A stretch of 64,000 nucleotides of DNA. It comes from Phycisphaera sp. Lineage in GTDB: Bacteria > Planctomycetota > Phycisphaerae > Phycisphaerales > UBA1924. This document shows positions 35,383 to 44,609 of this stretch, piece after piece. The stretch is taken from NCBI GenBank assembly GCA_003712165.1, contig RHLH01000001.1:2081575-2145574 (forward strand). The letters are read 5' to 3'. The translations under genes and the position numbers were made by a program. The notes beneath the pieces were generated by a model. That model searched no databases. It was given only the letters and a program-made list of their open reading frames with translations, and was not told the DNA's origin. The number at the start of each line of letters is the position of its first letter. The stretch's first letter is position 1.

Positions 35383-36141
35383 GTGGCCGGTCACAGCAAA
35401 TGGGCAAACATCCGACACCGCAAAGAGCGCCAGGATTCAAAGCGGTCCAAGATATGGTCGAAATGCTCCAAGGCCCTCATGGCAGCCGCCCGCGCAGGCG
35501 GCCCTGACCCCGACACAAACCTCACACTCCGCTACGCGATCGACGAAGCCAAGTACGCCAACATGCCTAAGGACACCATCAAGCGCGCCATCGACAAGGG
35601 CGCCGGATCTGGTCAGGGCGACAGCTACGAATCGATCACCTACGAGGGCTACGGGCCCGGCGGCACCGCGATCATCATCGACACACTCACCGATAACAAG
35701 AACCGCACCGTCACCGAGATACGCACCCTCTTCAAGAAGGGCGGGGGCTCGCTCGGCAACGCGGGCACCGTCGCGTACATGTTCCAGACCAAGGGACAGA
35801 TCCTCGTTGACGCCGCCAAGGTCTCCGAAGAGCAGATCATGGATCTAGCCATCGAAGCGGGCGCCGAGGATGTCCAGGCCCCCGAAGCCGATGACGACGA
35901 CGCAGGGTTCTGGACCATCATCACCGAAGCCACCGGGTTCCAGCAGGTAAAGGTCGCGATCGAAGAAGCGGGCATCGAAATCACCGAAGCCCAGATCGCC
36001 AAAATCCCGGACGACACCGTCGCCGTCGCGGGCGAGGACGCCAAAAAAGTTGTCAACCTCATCGAAGGCATCGAAGACAACGACGATGTGCAGAGCGTCT
36101 ACACAAACGCCGACATCGACGCCGCCTCACTCGCCGACTAA
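35383..36141 (+). CDS. yebC: YebC/PmpR family protein
   Basis: 252 residues from a GTG at 35383 preceded by GGAGAG. 'AGHSKWANIRHRKERQDSKR' at the N-terminus, 'YEGYGPGGTAIIIDTLTDNK' and 'FKKGGGSLGNAGTVAYMF' are diagnostic. YebC-family proteins were described as transcription regulators, and related members relieve ribosome stalling on Pro-rich stretches. The latter would suit IF-2 and other Pro-rich proteins here. It closes the nusA-infB operon. Confidence 0.93.
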   Translation: MAGHSKWANIRHRKERQDSKRSKIWSKCSKALMAAARAGGPDPDTNLTLRYAIDEAKYANMPKDTIKRAIDKGAGSGQGDSYESITYEGYGPGGTAIIIDTLTDNKNRTVTEIRTLFKKGGGSLGNAGTVAYMFQTKGQILVDAAKVSEEQIMDLAIEAGAEDVQAPEADDDDAGFWTIITEATGFQQVKVAIEEAGIEITEAQIAKIPDDTVAVAGEDAKKVVNLIEGIEDNDDVQSVYTNADIDAASLAD

Positions 36142-36148
36142 ACCCAAC

Positions 36149-36886
36149 TCAACCAAACAGCGCTAGCTTCGACCACGCATCGAGCGCCCGCTCCGCGGTC
36201 GCCTGCACGTCTCTGCCGTGCGACAGATCAACTGCGAACGACCCGCCGCCCGACATTGCAAACGCACCGGCGATCGGCATGAGGTCCACCCGTCGATCAG
36301 GCCTGGGCCCGCCCCAACGTACCTGCGCGCACCCCTTGGCGATCCGCTCAGCAGGCTCAACACCCGCGTCGATGAGCGCATCCACGTCCACCGCGCGTTC
36401 AAGCCCAGTCACGTCCCGACGAACCACCGCCACCGAAACATCCAGCCGCTCCGCCTGAGCCGCGATCTCAGACTCAACGCCCTCCACAGGCTCGTCCGGC
36501 AGCGCGAAGCATACCACCGCATCAGACCCCGCCCCGAGCGAGCCGAGCTCGCGCGCAAGCTCGATTGCACCATGCACCGCAGCAATCGCGCGGTCCGCGT
36601 GCTCCCGATCTGCAAAGTGCTCGGCGGGCACGAAGACATCGACCCCCGAAAGACCAAGCTGCGAACGCTTGAGCGACGCAGCAAGGTCGCGCCTCGCGCT
36701 GCGATCAAGAGACCTCGCGCGAAGCTCCGGGTGCGTCCCGTCGAGCGCGATCGCGCGGTACCCCAGCCTGTTCACCCAGCCGATCAGCCCCCTCGCCGAG
36801 GCCGCCTCGACCTCGGTCGAGACCGCAAGCCCCCTGAGCGAGCAGGCCAGATCGGGAACCCTTGGGATGACGAGGTCTTCGTTCAC
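36149..36886 (-). CDS. Xylose isomerase-like TIM-barrel protein
   Basis: 245 residues from a GTG at 36886. A longer start (ATG at 36928) would overlap the divergent neighbour's start codon, so it is unlikely. Motifs: 'SARGLIGWVNRLGYRAIALD', 'RRDLAASLKRSQLGLSGVDV', 'DALIDAGVEPAERIAKG' and 'ALPDEPVEGVE', consistent with the AP-endonuclease/sugar-isomerase TIM-barrel superfamily but lacking obvious metal-ligand Glu/His series. It may be an inactive or divergent member. Convergent with yebC. Confidence 0.55.
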   Translation of the reverse strand: MNEDLVIPRVPDLACSLRGLAVSTEVEAASARGLIGWVNRLGYRAIALDGTHPELRARSLDRSARRDLAASLKRSQLGLSGVDVFVPAEHFADREHADRAIAAVHGAIELARELGSLGAGSDAVVCFALPDEPVEGVESEIAAQAERLDVSVAVVRRDVTGLERAVDVDALIDAGVEPAERIAKGCAQVRWGGPRPDRRVDLMPIAGAFAMSGGGSFAVDLSHGRDVQATAERALDAWSKLALFG

Positions 36887-36926
36887 AACAAGTTGTAGGT
36901 CGCCTGCCCCCCTACCATCACAGACC

Positions 36927-37562
36927 ATGTCACCACTAAGGCGTCTGCTCGAAACCGTGCACCTCACCTTCGCAGGCCTCTGGATGGGCGCCCTGGCCAT
37001 GACCGGAGCCGCGGCGGCCGTCATCTTCCCTGTCGTCAAGACACTCGATCCGACCCTGCCCGAGTACGCCGCTTACACAGGGCCCCACTGGCGCCTCGCC
37101 GCGGGACACGTCGCGTCTCGCATCTTTCTGATCTCCGACGCCGTCCAACTGGGCTGCATCATCATCACCGGGCTGACCCTGGGCGTGATCGCCCTCTCCG
37201 CCGAGGCGTGGGCGAAGCCCATCGTCACCGGCCTTCGCATCATCTCACTGCTCGCTGCGATCTCACTCATGACCTACTCCTTCGCCTTCCTCGGCCCGCG
37301 CATGAACACGAACATGGTCAACTACTGGGACGCAGCAAAGACCGGCGACAACGAATCAGCACTCGCACACCAACAGGCATTCGACAAGGACCACCCCACC
37401 GCCAGCCGCGTCATGGTCGGGTCTTTCCTCTGTGCCCTGCTCCTGAACACCTCGGGCGCGTTCGCAGCCTCAGGCGCCTCAAACCGCAATCCGCTAACCG
37501 GGACCTCAGCCAAGCGCACTCTTGAAGAGCCGTCGCTGTCAAAGGACAAACAACTCAGATGA
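36927..37562 (+). CDS. DUF4149-like membrane protein
   Basis: 211 residues from the ATG at 36927. The first helix carries 'HLTFAGLWMGALAMTGAAAA' and 'FPVVKTLDP', typical of small four-helix membrane proteins (DUF4149-like) in planctomycetes. Further helices are near residues 60-80, 95-115 and 160-178, and the C-terminus is soluble and charged. The function is unknown. It overlaps nth by four bases (ATGA), suggesting co-expression. Confidence 0.6.
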   Translation: MSPLRRLLETVHLTFAGLWMGALAMTGAAAAVIFPVVKTLDPTLPEYAAYTGPHWRLAAGHVASRIFLISDAVQLGCIIITGLTLGVIALSAEAWAKPIVTGLRIISLLAAISLMTYSFAFLGPRMNTNMVNYWDAAKTGDNESALAHQQAFDKDHPTASRVMVGSFLCALLLNTSGAFAASGASNRNPLTGTSAKRTLEEPSLSKDKQLR

Positions 37563-38275
37563 GCGCAACGCCAACCAACCCGAAAGGCCTGAAGGACATC
37601 CCCTTCGAGCTCCCACAGGTCGAGCCCGCGCAGAAACGCCGAGCCAAACGACTCTGCGATGCGCTCAAAGAGTCGTACCCCGAAGCCCACTGCGAGCTCA
37701 CTTTCTCCGCACCCCACGAGCTGCTGATCGCGACGATCCTCTCGGCGCAGTGCACCGACGTCGCCGTCAACAAGGCCACGCCCGCGCTTTTCAAGAAGTT
37801 CCCGACCCCAACCCACTACGCCAAAGCGAAGCCCGTAGACATCGAGCCCTATGTCAAGACGCTCGGCTTCTTCCGCAACAAGGCCAAGAGCGTCCATGCC
37901 GCGATGACCACCGTCGTCGAAGAGTTCGACGGCAAGATCCCACAGACGATGGACGAACTGCTCTCGCTCCGCGGTGTCGCCCGCAAAACCGCCGGCGTCG
38001 TCCTCAGCAACGCGTTCAACATCAACGTGGGCGTCGTCGTCGACACGCACGTCATGCGACTCTCAGAACGCTTCGGCCTTATCGAAGAAGACGAAATAGG
38101 AAACCCCGTCAAGATCGAGCGCAAACTCATGGCGCTCTTCCCACGCAAAGACTGGGGCCTGCTTTCACACCTGCTTATCTTCCACGGCAGGCGCGCCTGC
38201 AGCGCACGGATGAAATCGTGCGCCGATCACCCAGTCTGCAAGAAATTCGGAACCTGCTGCTCGCTGCGCGACTAG
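37559..38275 (+). CDS. nth: Endonuclease III
   Basis: 238 residues. The helix-hairpin-helix 'LRGVARKTAGVVLSNAF' carries the catalytic Lys, and 'VVVDTHVMRLSERF' carries the catalytic Asp. The C-terminal Cys cluster is CSARMKSCADHPVCKKFGTC: CX6-CX5-CX5-C rather than the classic CX6-CX2-CX5-C. The enzyme removes oxidised pyrimidines and cleaves the abasic strand. Coupled to the upstream membrane-protein gene. Confidence 0.92.
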   Translation: MSATPTNPKGLKDIPFELPQVEPAQKRRAKRLCDALKESYPEAHCELTFSAPHELLIATILSAQCTDVAVNKATPALFKKFPTPTHYAKAKPVDIEPYVKTLGFFRNKAKSVHAAMTTVVEEFDGKIPQTMDELLSLRGVARKTAGVVLSNAFNINVGVVVDTHVMRLSERFGLIEEDEIGNPVKIERKLMALFPRKDWGLLSHLLIFHGRRACSARMKSCADHPVCKKFGTCCSLRD

Positions 38276-38284
38276 CTCGGACAA

Positions 38285-39118
38285 TCACTCGGACTTCTGA
38301 AAGCCGCTGATGTCCGCATCGAGGATGTTCGCCGGACGCTCGATCTCGGGGAAGTCAGCAACATTGTTCTCGACATCGCTGAACTCGAGCTCGATGATCT
38401 GCCCGCCCGCGAGTTCACGGATCAGCATCGAGAACTTCATCCCATTAAACTCAGTATAATTCTCGTACGTCCGCTGGAATTGGATCGCCTGTCCCTGAGG
38501 CGTCTGGCGCTGACCGACAACCGCGACCAGAAGACCGGTGTCCTCGCTAAACAAGTACGCCTCGGCGCGCCCTGAGTGGTGATCGACCCGAACCATGACC
38601 ACTCTCCCCTGCTGGGGCGTGTCCTGCACATCAACGGTTTCGATACTCTTGAAGTGCGTCTCGTAATCCGCCTCCGCGTAGAAACGCGACGAAACGGTAA
38701 AACGCTCAAGGTCTTCACCCGTCAGCGGAGTGGGCTCCCCGTCATCGACAACCAACCATCCGGCCTTGCCGTCGAACACACGCTTCTGGGTGCTCTGGCC
38801 GGGGATGATGATCTCCTGCACGATCTTGTCAGGCGCTTTCGCCGCGAGCCTCAGAATGCCGGTCACTGAGGGAGTTTCGTTACCCGGGGCAAAGATCTTG
38901 ATCCGGCCGCTCAGCCGACGAGAGTCAATCGCCTTGATCGCGTCAAGCCCGCCGAGTGCCTCGATATGCCTGTCGAACACATCGGACGCCTTCGGGAGAT
39001 CCTTCTTCTCTTCCTGAGCCTCGGGCTGAGCCGGGGCCGCGTCCTGTGCCAGGGCGGGCAACCCCACCAGCCCGATCGAAGAGAGAACTGCAAGGCCGAT
39101 GGTGCGCCGAACGTGCAT
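38285..39118 (-). CDS. Exported LolA-like lipid-binding protein
   Basis: 277 residues with a signal peptide ending 'GLPALAQ', then an Ala/Pro/Glu linker and a beta-sheet domain with 'FDRHIEALGGLDAIKAIDSR' and 'GRIKIFAPGNETPSVTG' similar to the LolA/LppX half-barrel and MucB-like proteins. Such proteins carry lipids or lipoproteins across the periplasm. No partner (LolB, RND transporter) is adjacent; nth is convergent 9 bases away. Confidence 0.6.
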   Translation of the reverse strand: MHVRRTIGLAVLSSIGLVGLPALAQDAAPAQPEAQEEKKDLPKASDVFDRHIEALGGLDAIKAIDSRRLSGRIKIFAPGNETPSVTGILRLAAKAPDKIVQEIIIPGQSTQKRVFDGKAGWLVVDDGEPTPLTGEDLERFTVSSRFYAEADYETHFKSIETVDVQDTPQQGRVVMVRVDHHSGRAEAYLFSEDTGLLVAVVGQRQTPQGQAIQFQRTYENYTEFNGMKFSMLIRELAGGQIIELEFSDVENNVADFPEIERPANILDADISGFQKSE

Positions 39119-39159
39119 GGTGCTGGCTCCGTGGGGTGTGCTTTAGAGCTGGGCTGAAA

Positions 39160-39233
39160 CGGGCTCGCCGCGATTCGAACGCGGAACCTTCGGCTTCGGA
39201 GGCCGACACTCTATCCAGTTGAGCTACGAGCCC
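39160..39233 (-). tRNA. tRNA-Arg(CCG)
   Basis: Cloverleaf with acceptor GGGCTCG/CGAGCCC, D-arm containing TGGATAGA, anticodon stem TCGGC/GCCGA with loop CTCCGAA (anticodon CCG), T-arm CCGCG TTCGAAT CGCGG and discriminator G. CCA is not encoded. It lies between the LolA-like gene and the transporter gene. Confidence 0.95.
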
Positions 39234-39335
39234 CTACCGACCGGGGTTCGACCGGTGGCAAGGAACGATCGTACGATCGCCACGCCCTATAGGCAACGAG
39301 CACCGCACCCCCATCTCACCCCCCCGGAATCCACG

Positions 39336-40574
39336 TTGACAGACGCACAAGCCAACCAGAAGCCCTCGCCGCTCGCGTTCGTCCTCGCGGTTACCTTCAT
39401 CCTCAGCATCGGCACGGGCTCGCTGACCCACGGACTCGGCTTTATCGCCAAACAGTCCGCGGGCTTCAACCGCTCCCAGCTCTTCGGCCTGGGCGTCGTG
39501 TTCGGGATCACCTACATCTTCAGCTCTCGAATGACTGGCCCCGTCGTCCGGTCGCTCGAATCCAAACGCAAGTCCCCGATTTCCGCAAAATCGCTCCTCA
39601 TGCTCATCACATTCGCAGGTGCCGTGGCCGCCGCGATCCCACCGGTACTCAGCTGGCTCGACACGAACTCCGGCATCGGGTTCTGGCTCGTCGCCGCAGG
39701 CTACGGCGGGCTCACTGGCATCATGTGGCCAATCGTCGAATGGAACATCGCGGGCGGTCGCCGCAACAAAAAGCTCCGATCCGCAGCGGGCCAATTCAAT
39801 ATCGTCTGGACCGCCGCGGTCGTCGTCGCCTTCTGGATGATGGCTCCAACGCTCGAGCGCATGCCCATGCTCTCGTTCGTGGGCATCGTCCTCCTGCACC
39901 TGCTCGCGGTCGCGCTGATGGTCCCCTTCCCATCAAAGCCACCGAAGCACCTCTCTGACACGATCGATACAGACACTCCAAACTCAGAGAGCCTGCTCGT
40001 CGCGGCCCGCACGCTGCTGCCCGTCAGCTACACACTCGCGGGCGTCCTGGGGCCCTTCTTTCCAATCGCCATGTCACAGATGGAGATCGATCTCTCCTGG
40101 CAGACCGTCATCGTCTCAGTCTGGATGACCACGCGCATCCCCACGATGGTCCTCCTCGAACGCTGGCACGGCTGGCACGGCAAGGCCTGGCCCCTCACAC
40201 TCGGTGCCGCGTGTGTCGTCCTCGGATTCACCGGGTGCATCGTCGCACCTGCGATCGGAGGCTCTGCTACCGGCATCGCGGCCCTCGTCGCAGCCCTCGT
40301 GCTCTTCGGAGCCGGCAAGGGCCTCGTCTACACCGCGGCGATCTACTACGCCATGGAGGTCGGCGAGGGCGAGATTGATTCCGGAGCCACCCACGAGGCC
40401 CTGATCGGCGTTGGATACGCCCTCGGGCCCGCCATGGGGCTCCTCGCCTCACTCCTCGTTGCAGGTGGAGCCGTGTCAGAATCAGCCTTCACGCCGATCC
40501 TGCTCGCGGCGGCTGTAATCGGCTCTCTGACGCTCTCAGGAGCGATTCTGCTCGCCCACAAGAAGGCCCACTGA
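39336..40574 (+). CDS. MFS-like transporter
   Basis: 412 residues from the TTG at 39336; the longer frame from 39219 would start inside the tRNA. Eleven to twelve hydrophobic segments include 'LAFVLAVTFILSIGTGSLTHG', 'GFWLVAAGYGGLTGIMWP', 'ALMVPFPSKPPKH' (central loop) and 'GIAALVAALVLFGAGKGLVY'. No substrate-defining motif is visible. It stands alone, with the tRNA on the opposite strand upstream. Confidence 0.65.
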   Translation: MTDAQANQKPSPLAFVLAVTFILSIGTGSLTHGLGFIAKQSAGFNRSQLFGLGVVFGITYIFSSRMTGPVVRSLESKRKSPISAKSLLMLITFAGAVAAAIPPVLSWLDTNSGIGFWLVAAGYGGLTGIMWPIVEWNIAGGRRNKKLRSAAGQFNIVWTAAVVVAFWMMAPTLERMPMLSFVGIVLLHLLAVALMVPFPSKPPKHLSDTIDTDTPNSESLLVAARTLLPVSYTLAGVLGPFFPIAMSQMEIDLSWQTVIVSVWMTTRIPTMVLLERWHGWHGKAWPLTLGAACVVLGFTGCIVAPAIGGSATGIAALVAALVLFGAGKGLVYTAAIYYAMEVGEGEIDSGATHEALIGVGYALGPAMGLLASLLVAGGAVSESAFTPILLAAAVIGSLTLSGAILLAHKKAH

Positions 40575-40768
40575 AACTCCAACGCTGCAGCCCGAAATAC
40601 CAGTTCCGGTTAGAAGATTTCCTCTGATGGTGCGGGTGGACCGAACCCTGACGTCCTCCCGCCCGTCCAATATGCTGTCACCACCCCAAGGCTGGTGTGG
40701 TGCCCTCACCCAAGTCATCCGTCGGGCCGATGCCCACGAATGTCCTGGCTCCGGGGGACAAGAGACGA

Positions 40769-43126
40769 ATGGAGGCGTTCATGGGTTGTGTCCAGGTTCT
40801 GAGTCGTGCGTTTGCCGCCTCGGTGGCGATGACTGTCGCCGTATCAGGTTCCACCGCGCAAGTGGCGGAACTCCAGAGCAGCGACTGGTCAAAGACCGTC
40901 TGGGACGCCGCGAGCGTCGGTGATAGGCACGGCACGCTCCGTGCCCTCCAGAACATCCCCGACGACATTGACCCAGACAACACCACGGACATCCGCGCCG
41001 CGATCGATCTGCTCAACGAGAACTTCGAGAAACAAGCCGAGGAACGCGAGAAGCAGATCGCCGAGAAACGCGAAGAACTCAACAAGCTCCTCGACGAAGC
41101 AGCCAGCAACGACCCCGAGAAGCTCTCCGAAGCACTCGCCACGGTGCTTTTCCTCGATTCGATCGTTCTCGATCGCAAGGCACTGCTGAACGAGCCTCAG
41201 ATCCGTGACCTGATCCGCCGTTCTGCGCAAACCGCCGCGACTGCCGAATCCAAACAGAACTGGCTCCGCGCGATGGAGCTGTACGCACGCCTGAACTACG
41301 TCGAGGAAGCCTCACAGGAATACAAGGACGACCTTGAGCGCCAGCTCGTCCGCCGCGAGATGCTCACGCTCTACGTTCCCGAGCGTTACTGGGAGCTGCG
41401 CGATGCGCGCCTCCGCGAACTCGAAGCCATCGCTCAGCAGGACTGGGACGAGAAGCACGCCGAGCTCGAAGCCAACCCCGACGCGACCGAGGAAGACTAC
41501 GGAGAACTCGGCGACCGACCCGAGATCGAAGGCCTCCCCGAGTACAACCCGCGCGGCGGAGACTACGAAGAGAAACTCGACGGCGTCACACCCGAACTCG
41601 TCTGGTCGGCCCTCGCGCAAGGCGCCCGCCACCACATCTCGGGCACACAGCTCAAGACCATGCTCGTCGCCGGCATCGAGAATCTCGAGATGCTCATCGA
41701 GATGGAAGATCTCGAACTCGCCTTCCCCGAGCTGAAGCAGGATGCGAGCCGGGAAAAACTCTTGGCTCACCTTGAGACCGAAATCCGCAACCTCGAAGCC
41801 GCGCGCAAGGACATCTCACCTATCGACCTTCGCCGCACACTCAACAGGCTCATCGAGGTCAACGCCGCAACAGTCAACCTCCCACCCGAGGTCGTCATCC
41901 ACGAGGTCGGCTCGGGCGGAATGGCGCAACTCGACGAGTTCAGCCAGATCGTCTGGCCCCACGAGCTCCGCACCTTCTACAAGAGGCTCGACTCCTCGTT
42001 CATCGGTGTCGGCATCCAGATCATCAACGACCCCGTCACGGGTGACCTCCAGGTCTACACGCCCATGCCGGGCATGCCCGCCGTCCGCGCAGGTGTCCGA
42101 GCAGGCGACTACATCGTCAAGGTCGACGGCGAATCGACCGTCGGCATGACCACCGACCAAGCTGTCGAAGTCATCACTGGCCCGAGAGGAACCGACGTCA
42201 CGCTCACCGTCAGGCGTGAGAACGACGAAGGCGAAGAGCTCATCAAGGACATCACAATCACCCGCGACGAGATCGAGGTCGCAACAGTCACCGGTTGGCG
42301 CAAGCTCAGCCCCGCCAAGGGCGACTGGGACTGGTACGTCGATAAAGACCAGAAAATCGGCTATGTCCGACTCGACAAGTTCGCGCAGGACTCCACCAAC
42401 GAGCTGGATGCCGCGATCAACGACATGCGCAAGACCGGGCTCAACGGGCTTATCCTCGACCTCCGGTTCAACTCGGGCGGCCAGCTCAACCAGGCCATCG
42501 AGATCAGCAACCGCTTCATCGAGAACGGCACGCTCGTCTCGACCGTCAACAGCCGAACCGAACCACCCAGCATCCACTCCGCTAACAAGTGGAAGGCAAC
42601 ACTCGCGGGTCTCCCGGTCGTCATGCTCGTCAACAGCAACTCAGCGTCCTCCAGCGAGATCGTCGCCGGAGCGATTAAAGACTACGGCGACGCGGGCAAC
42701 ATCCACGCGCTCGTCCTCGGTGAACGCACCTACGGCAAGGGCACCGTCCAGAACCTCCACCGCGTCGGAGCGAACGCCGCGATGAAGGTCACCACACAGT
42801 ATTACCAGCTGCCAAGTGGCAAGATCATCCACCGCCGACCGGGCGACACCAACTGGGGCGTCGCACCCGACCTCGACATCCCGCTTCTGCCCAGCCAGGT
42901 CAACGAGTGGCTCACGCTCAGGCGCGACGCTGATGTCTTCCAGATCGATGAGAACGGCCAGGTCCTCGAATTCAACCCTCGAGACCCTGACGCCGAGATC
43001 ACCGAGAGGCCAGACCCGCGCGACCTTATCGAGAAGGGCATCGACCTCCAGCTCCAGACTGCGGTCGTCCTGCTCAAGAGCCAGGCACCGATGAAGACAT
43101 CGTCTTCCGCGATGCTCGGGGGCTGA
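40769..43126 (+). CDS. C-terminal processing peptidase, S41 family
   Basis: 785 residues from the ATG at 40769, chosen for its signal peptide (ends 'SGSTAQ') and the GGGGGAC site upstream. A helical, charged N-terminal half (about residues 30-380) is followed by a PDZ domain ('GVRAGDYIVKVDGESTVGM') and the S41 protease core: 'KIGYVRLDKFAQDST', 'LDLRFNSGG', catalytic Ser625 in 'NSNSASSSEIVAG', and catalytic Lys657 in 'GERTYGKGTVQ'. Periplasmic quality control or processing. The N-terminal half is unusually long and may be a substrate or partner domain. Confidence 0.92.
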   Translation: MEAFMGCVQVLSRAFAASVAMTVAVSGSTAQVAELQSSDWSKTVWDAASVGDRHGTLRALQNIPDDIDPDNTTDIRAAIDLLNENFEKQAEEREKQIAEKREELNKLLDEAASNDPEKLSEALATVLFLDSIVLDRKALLNEPQIRDLIRRSAQTAATAESKQNWLRAMELYARLNYVEEASQEYKDDLERQLVRREMLTLYVPERYWELRDARLRELEAIAQQDWDEKHAELEANPDATEEDYGELGDRPEIEGLPEYNPRGGDYEEKLDGVTPELVWSALAQGARHHISGTQLKTMLVAGIENLEMLIEMEDLELAFPELKQDASREKLLAHLETEIRNLEAARKDISPIDLRRTLNRLIEVNAATVNLPPEVVIHEVGSGGMAQLDEFSQIVWPHELRTFYKRLDSSFIGVGIQIINDPVTGDLQVYTPMPGMPAVRAGVRAGDYIVKVDGESTVGMTTDQAVEVITGPRGTDVTLTVRRENDEGEELIKDITITRDEIEVATVTGWRKLSPAKGDWDWYVDKDQKIGYVRLDKFAQDSTNELDAAINDMRKTGLNGLILDLRFNSGGQLNQAIEISNRFIENGTLVSTVNSRTEPPSIHSANKWKATLAGLPVVMLVNSNSASSSEIVAGAIKDYGDAGNIHALVLGERTYGKGTVQNLHRVGANAAMKVTTQYYQLPSGKIIHRRPGDTNWGVAPDLDIPLLPSQVNEWLTLRRDADVFQIDENGQVLEFNPRDPDAEITERPDPRDLIEKGIDLQLQTAVVLLKSQAPMKTSSSAMLGG

Positions 43127-43164
43127 TCGAAACCAGCTACCCCTTCGAGCACACCTCGTCCGTC

Positions 43165-43200
43165 AAAGATCCCGCATGGAGATTCCATGCGGGATCTTTT
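43165..43200 (+). terminator. Intrinsic terminator after the S41 protease gene
   Basis: Perfect 16-base stem AAAGATCCCGCATGGA with its complement, 3-base loop GAT, and TTTT at the end. It also closes the gap before the next gene's upstream region (43201-43322). Confidence 0.9.
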
Positions 43201-43322
43201 CATATGTCGCAACAGAACTCTTGCATTCCCAAGCGCGCTACCCGCAACAAAGCGACGCCTTCGTTGTCAAAGCACAAACGGGGAGTATTCGTTTCGGAGC
43301 CATTGGCTGAAAGGGTATTTCC

Positions 43323-44369
43323 ATGTTCAAACAATCCGTAGCCATATTCATGATTACTGCCGCCGCTCAGTCCCACGCACAGAGCGAATTCCTTGCCGTG
43401 GGCTGGACTCACTACAGCGATCAACCCGAAGGCAAACGTATCTGTATGTTCAGCCCAGACGATGGCTTGTTCCTCGGGTATCTTACAGACCAGTTTCCAA
43501 ACACAATCGCATGGGTCCAAGGAATCGCGTACGGCCCTGACGACCACATCTACCTCGCCGATCAGGTCAACGACACCGTCGCCCGATTCTCACGCGACGG
43601 TGATTTCGTCGACTTCTTCCTCACCGGTGCCGACGGCATCGAGAATATCCGAGGAATCGCGTTCATGGGCGATGATCTGCTCGTAGCACACGCCGCTCGA
43701 GACGGAACGTCCTCAATCGATTACGAAGCTTCACAGATCAAACGCTTCGCCCCCGACGGCACCGAGAAAGCCCCGATCGCTACTGGTTTCAGCTCCTGGG
43801 ATATCCACGTCATCGGAGACTCAAAGCTCATCGTCTCAGAAAGCCTCGAGAGTCTGTCCGATGAGATTCATATATACGACGACAATGGGAACGACCTCTC
43901 CACCATCTTCACCGCGAATTGGCCGACCGGGTTTTCCGACAGCCACACGCCCGGAAACTACTACGGTGTCGGATACACGCGCATACTCCGTGAGTTCAAC
44001 GAGTCCTCGGTAATCAGCACAAGGACTATGGCTATACCCTCCTCAACCGTCGCCAAGGACGTCTACCCGCTCACCAACGGCAACATCCTCGTCACCACTT
44101 TCTCCGACGGCGTGCACATCATCAACCCCGACAACGGCCAGCACGTTTTCGCCGCTCACAACGGGTACGGGTTCGGCAATATCACACTCGTTGAAAGCCC
44201 ACGGTGCCCCGCAGACGTCAACAACGATGGAGAACTCAGCCCCACCGACTTCACAGCCTGGATCAACGCATTCAACAACGATCTCCCAGAGTGTGACCAG
44301 AACGGAGACGGTACCTGCTCTCCCACCGATTTCACCGCCTGGATCGCCAACTACAACACGGGCTGCTGA
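43323..44369 (+). CDS. Secreted beta-propeller-like protein with dockerin-type repeats
   Basis: 348 residues. Signal peptide 'AIFMITAAAQSHAQ', then repeated segments resembling six-bladed NHL-type propeller blades ('GIAYGPDDHIYLADQVNDTV', 'RGIAFMGDDLLVAH'), and a C-terminal pair of dockerin-type repeats 'CPADVNNDGELSPTDFTAW' and 'CDQNGDGTCSPTDFTAWI'. The TDFTAWI repeats are typical of planctomycete exported proteins. The product is exported, and a surface or complex role through the dockerin is inferred. Monocistronic, with terminators on both sides. Confidence 0.85.
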   Translation: MFKQSVAIFMITAAAQSHAQSEFLAVGWTHYSDQPEGKRICMFSPDDGLFLGYLTDQFPNTIAWVQGIAYGPDDHIYLADQVNDTVARFSRDGDFVDFFLTGADGIENIRGIAFMGDDLLVAHAARDGTSSIDYEASQIKRFAPDGTEKAPIATGFSSWDIHVIGDSKLIVSESLESLSDEIHIYDDNGNDLSTIFTANWPTGFSDSHTPGNYYGVGYTRILREFNESSVISTRTMAIPSSTVAKDVYPLTNGNILVTTFSDGVHIINPDNGQHVFAAHNGYGFGNITLVESPRCPADVNNDGELSPTDFTAWINAFNNDLPECDQNGDGTCSPTDFTAWIANYNTGC

Positions 44370-44392
44370 GCAAGCTTCACTTTGAGCGATGC

Positions 44393-44427
44393 AAGGGACA
44401 CCCGGAACCTATTTCGGGTGTCCCTTT
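44393..44427 (+). terminator. Intrinsic terminator after the propeller/dockerin gene
   Basis: AAGGGACACCCG pairs with CGGGTGTCCCTT (12-base stem, 10-base loop) and ends in TTT. Bases 44428-44609 upstream of pdhA have no other feature I can support. Confidence 0.85.
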
Positions 44428-44609
44428 ACCCGCTGTGCAGGTTGTATACACCCATTTGGGCTATCTTCGGTCGATTGATTGTCGCCCACGATTGGATTCC
44501 CTAAAGTCCGTTCGTCCATGATCCGTCGTCTCCGGAGGCGGGTCTGTCTGCGCGCTGTTTGGGTGATGATGGCCCGGGCGCATTGCAGTTGACCGCACAG
44601 GGGAACACC

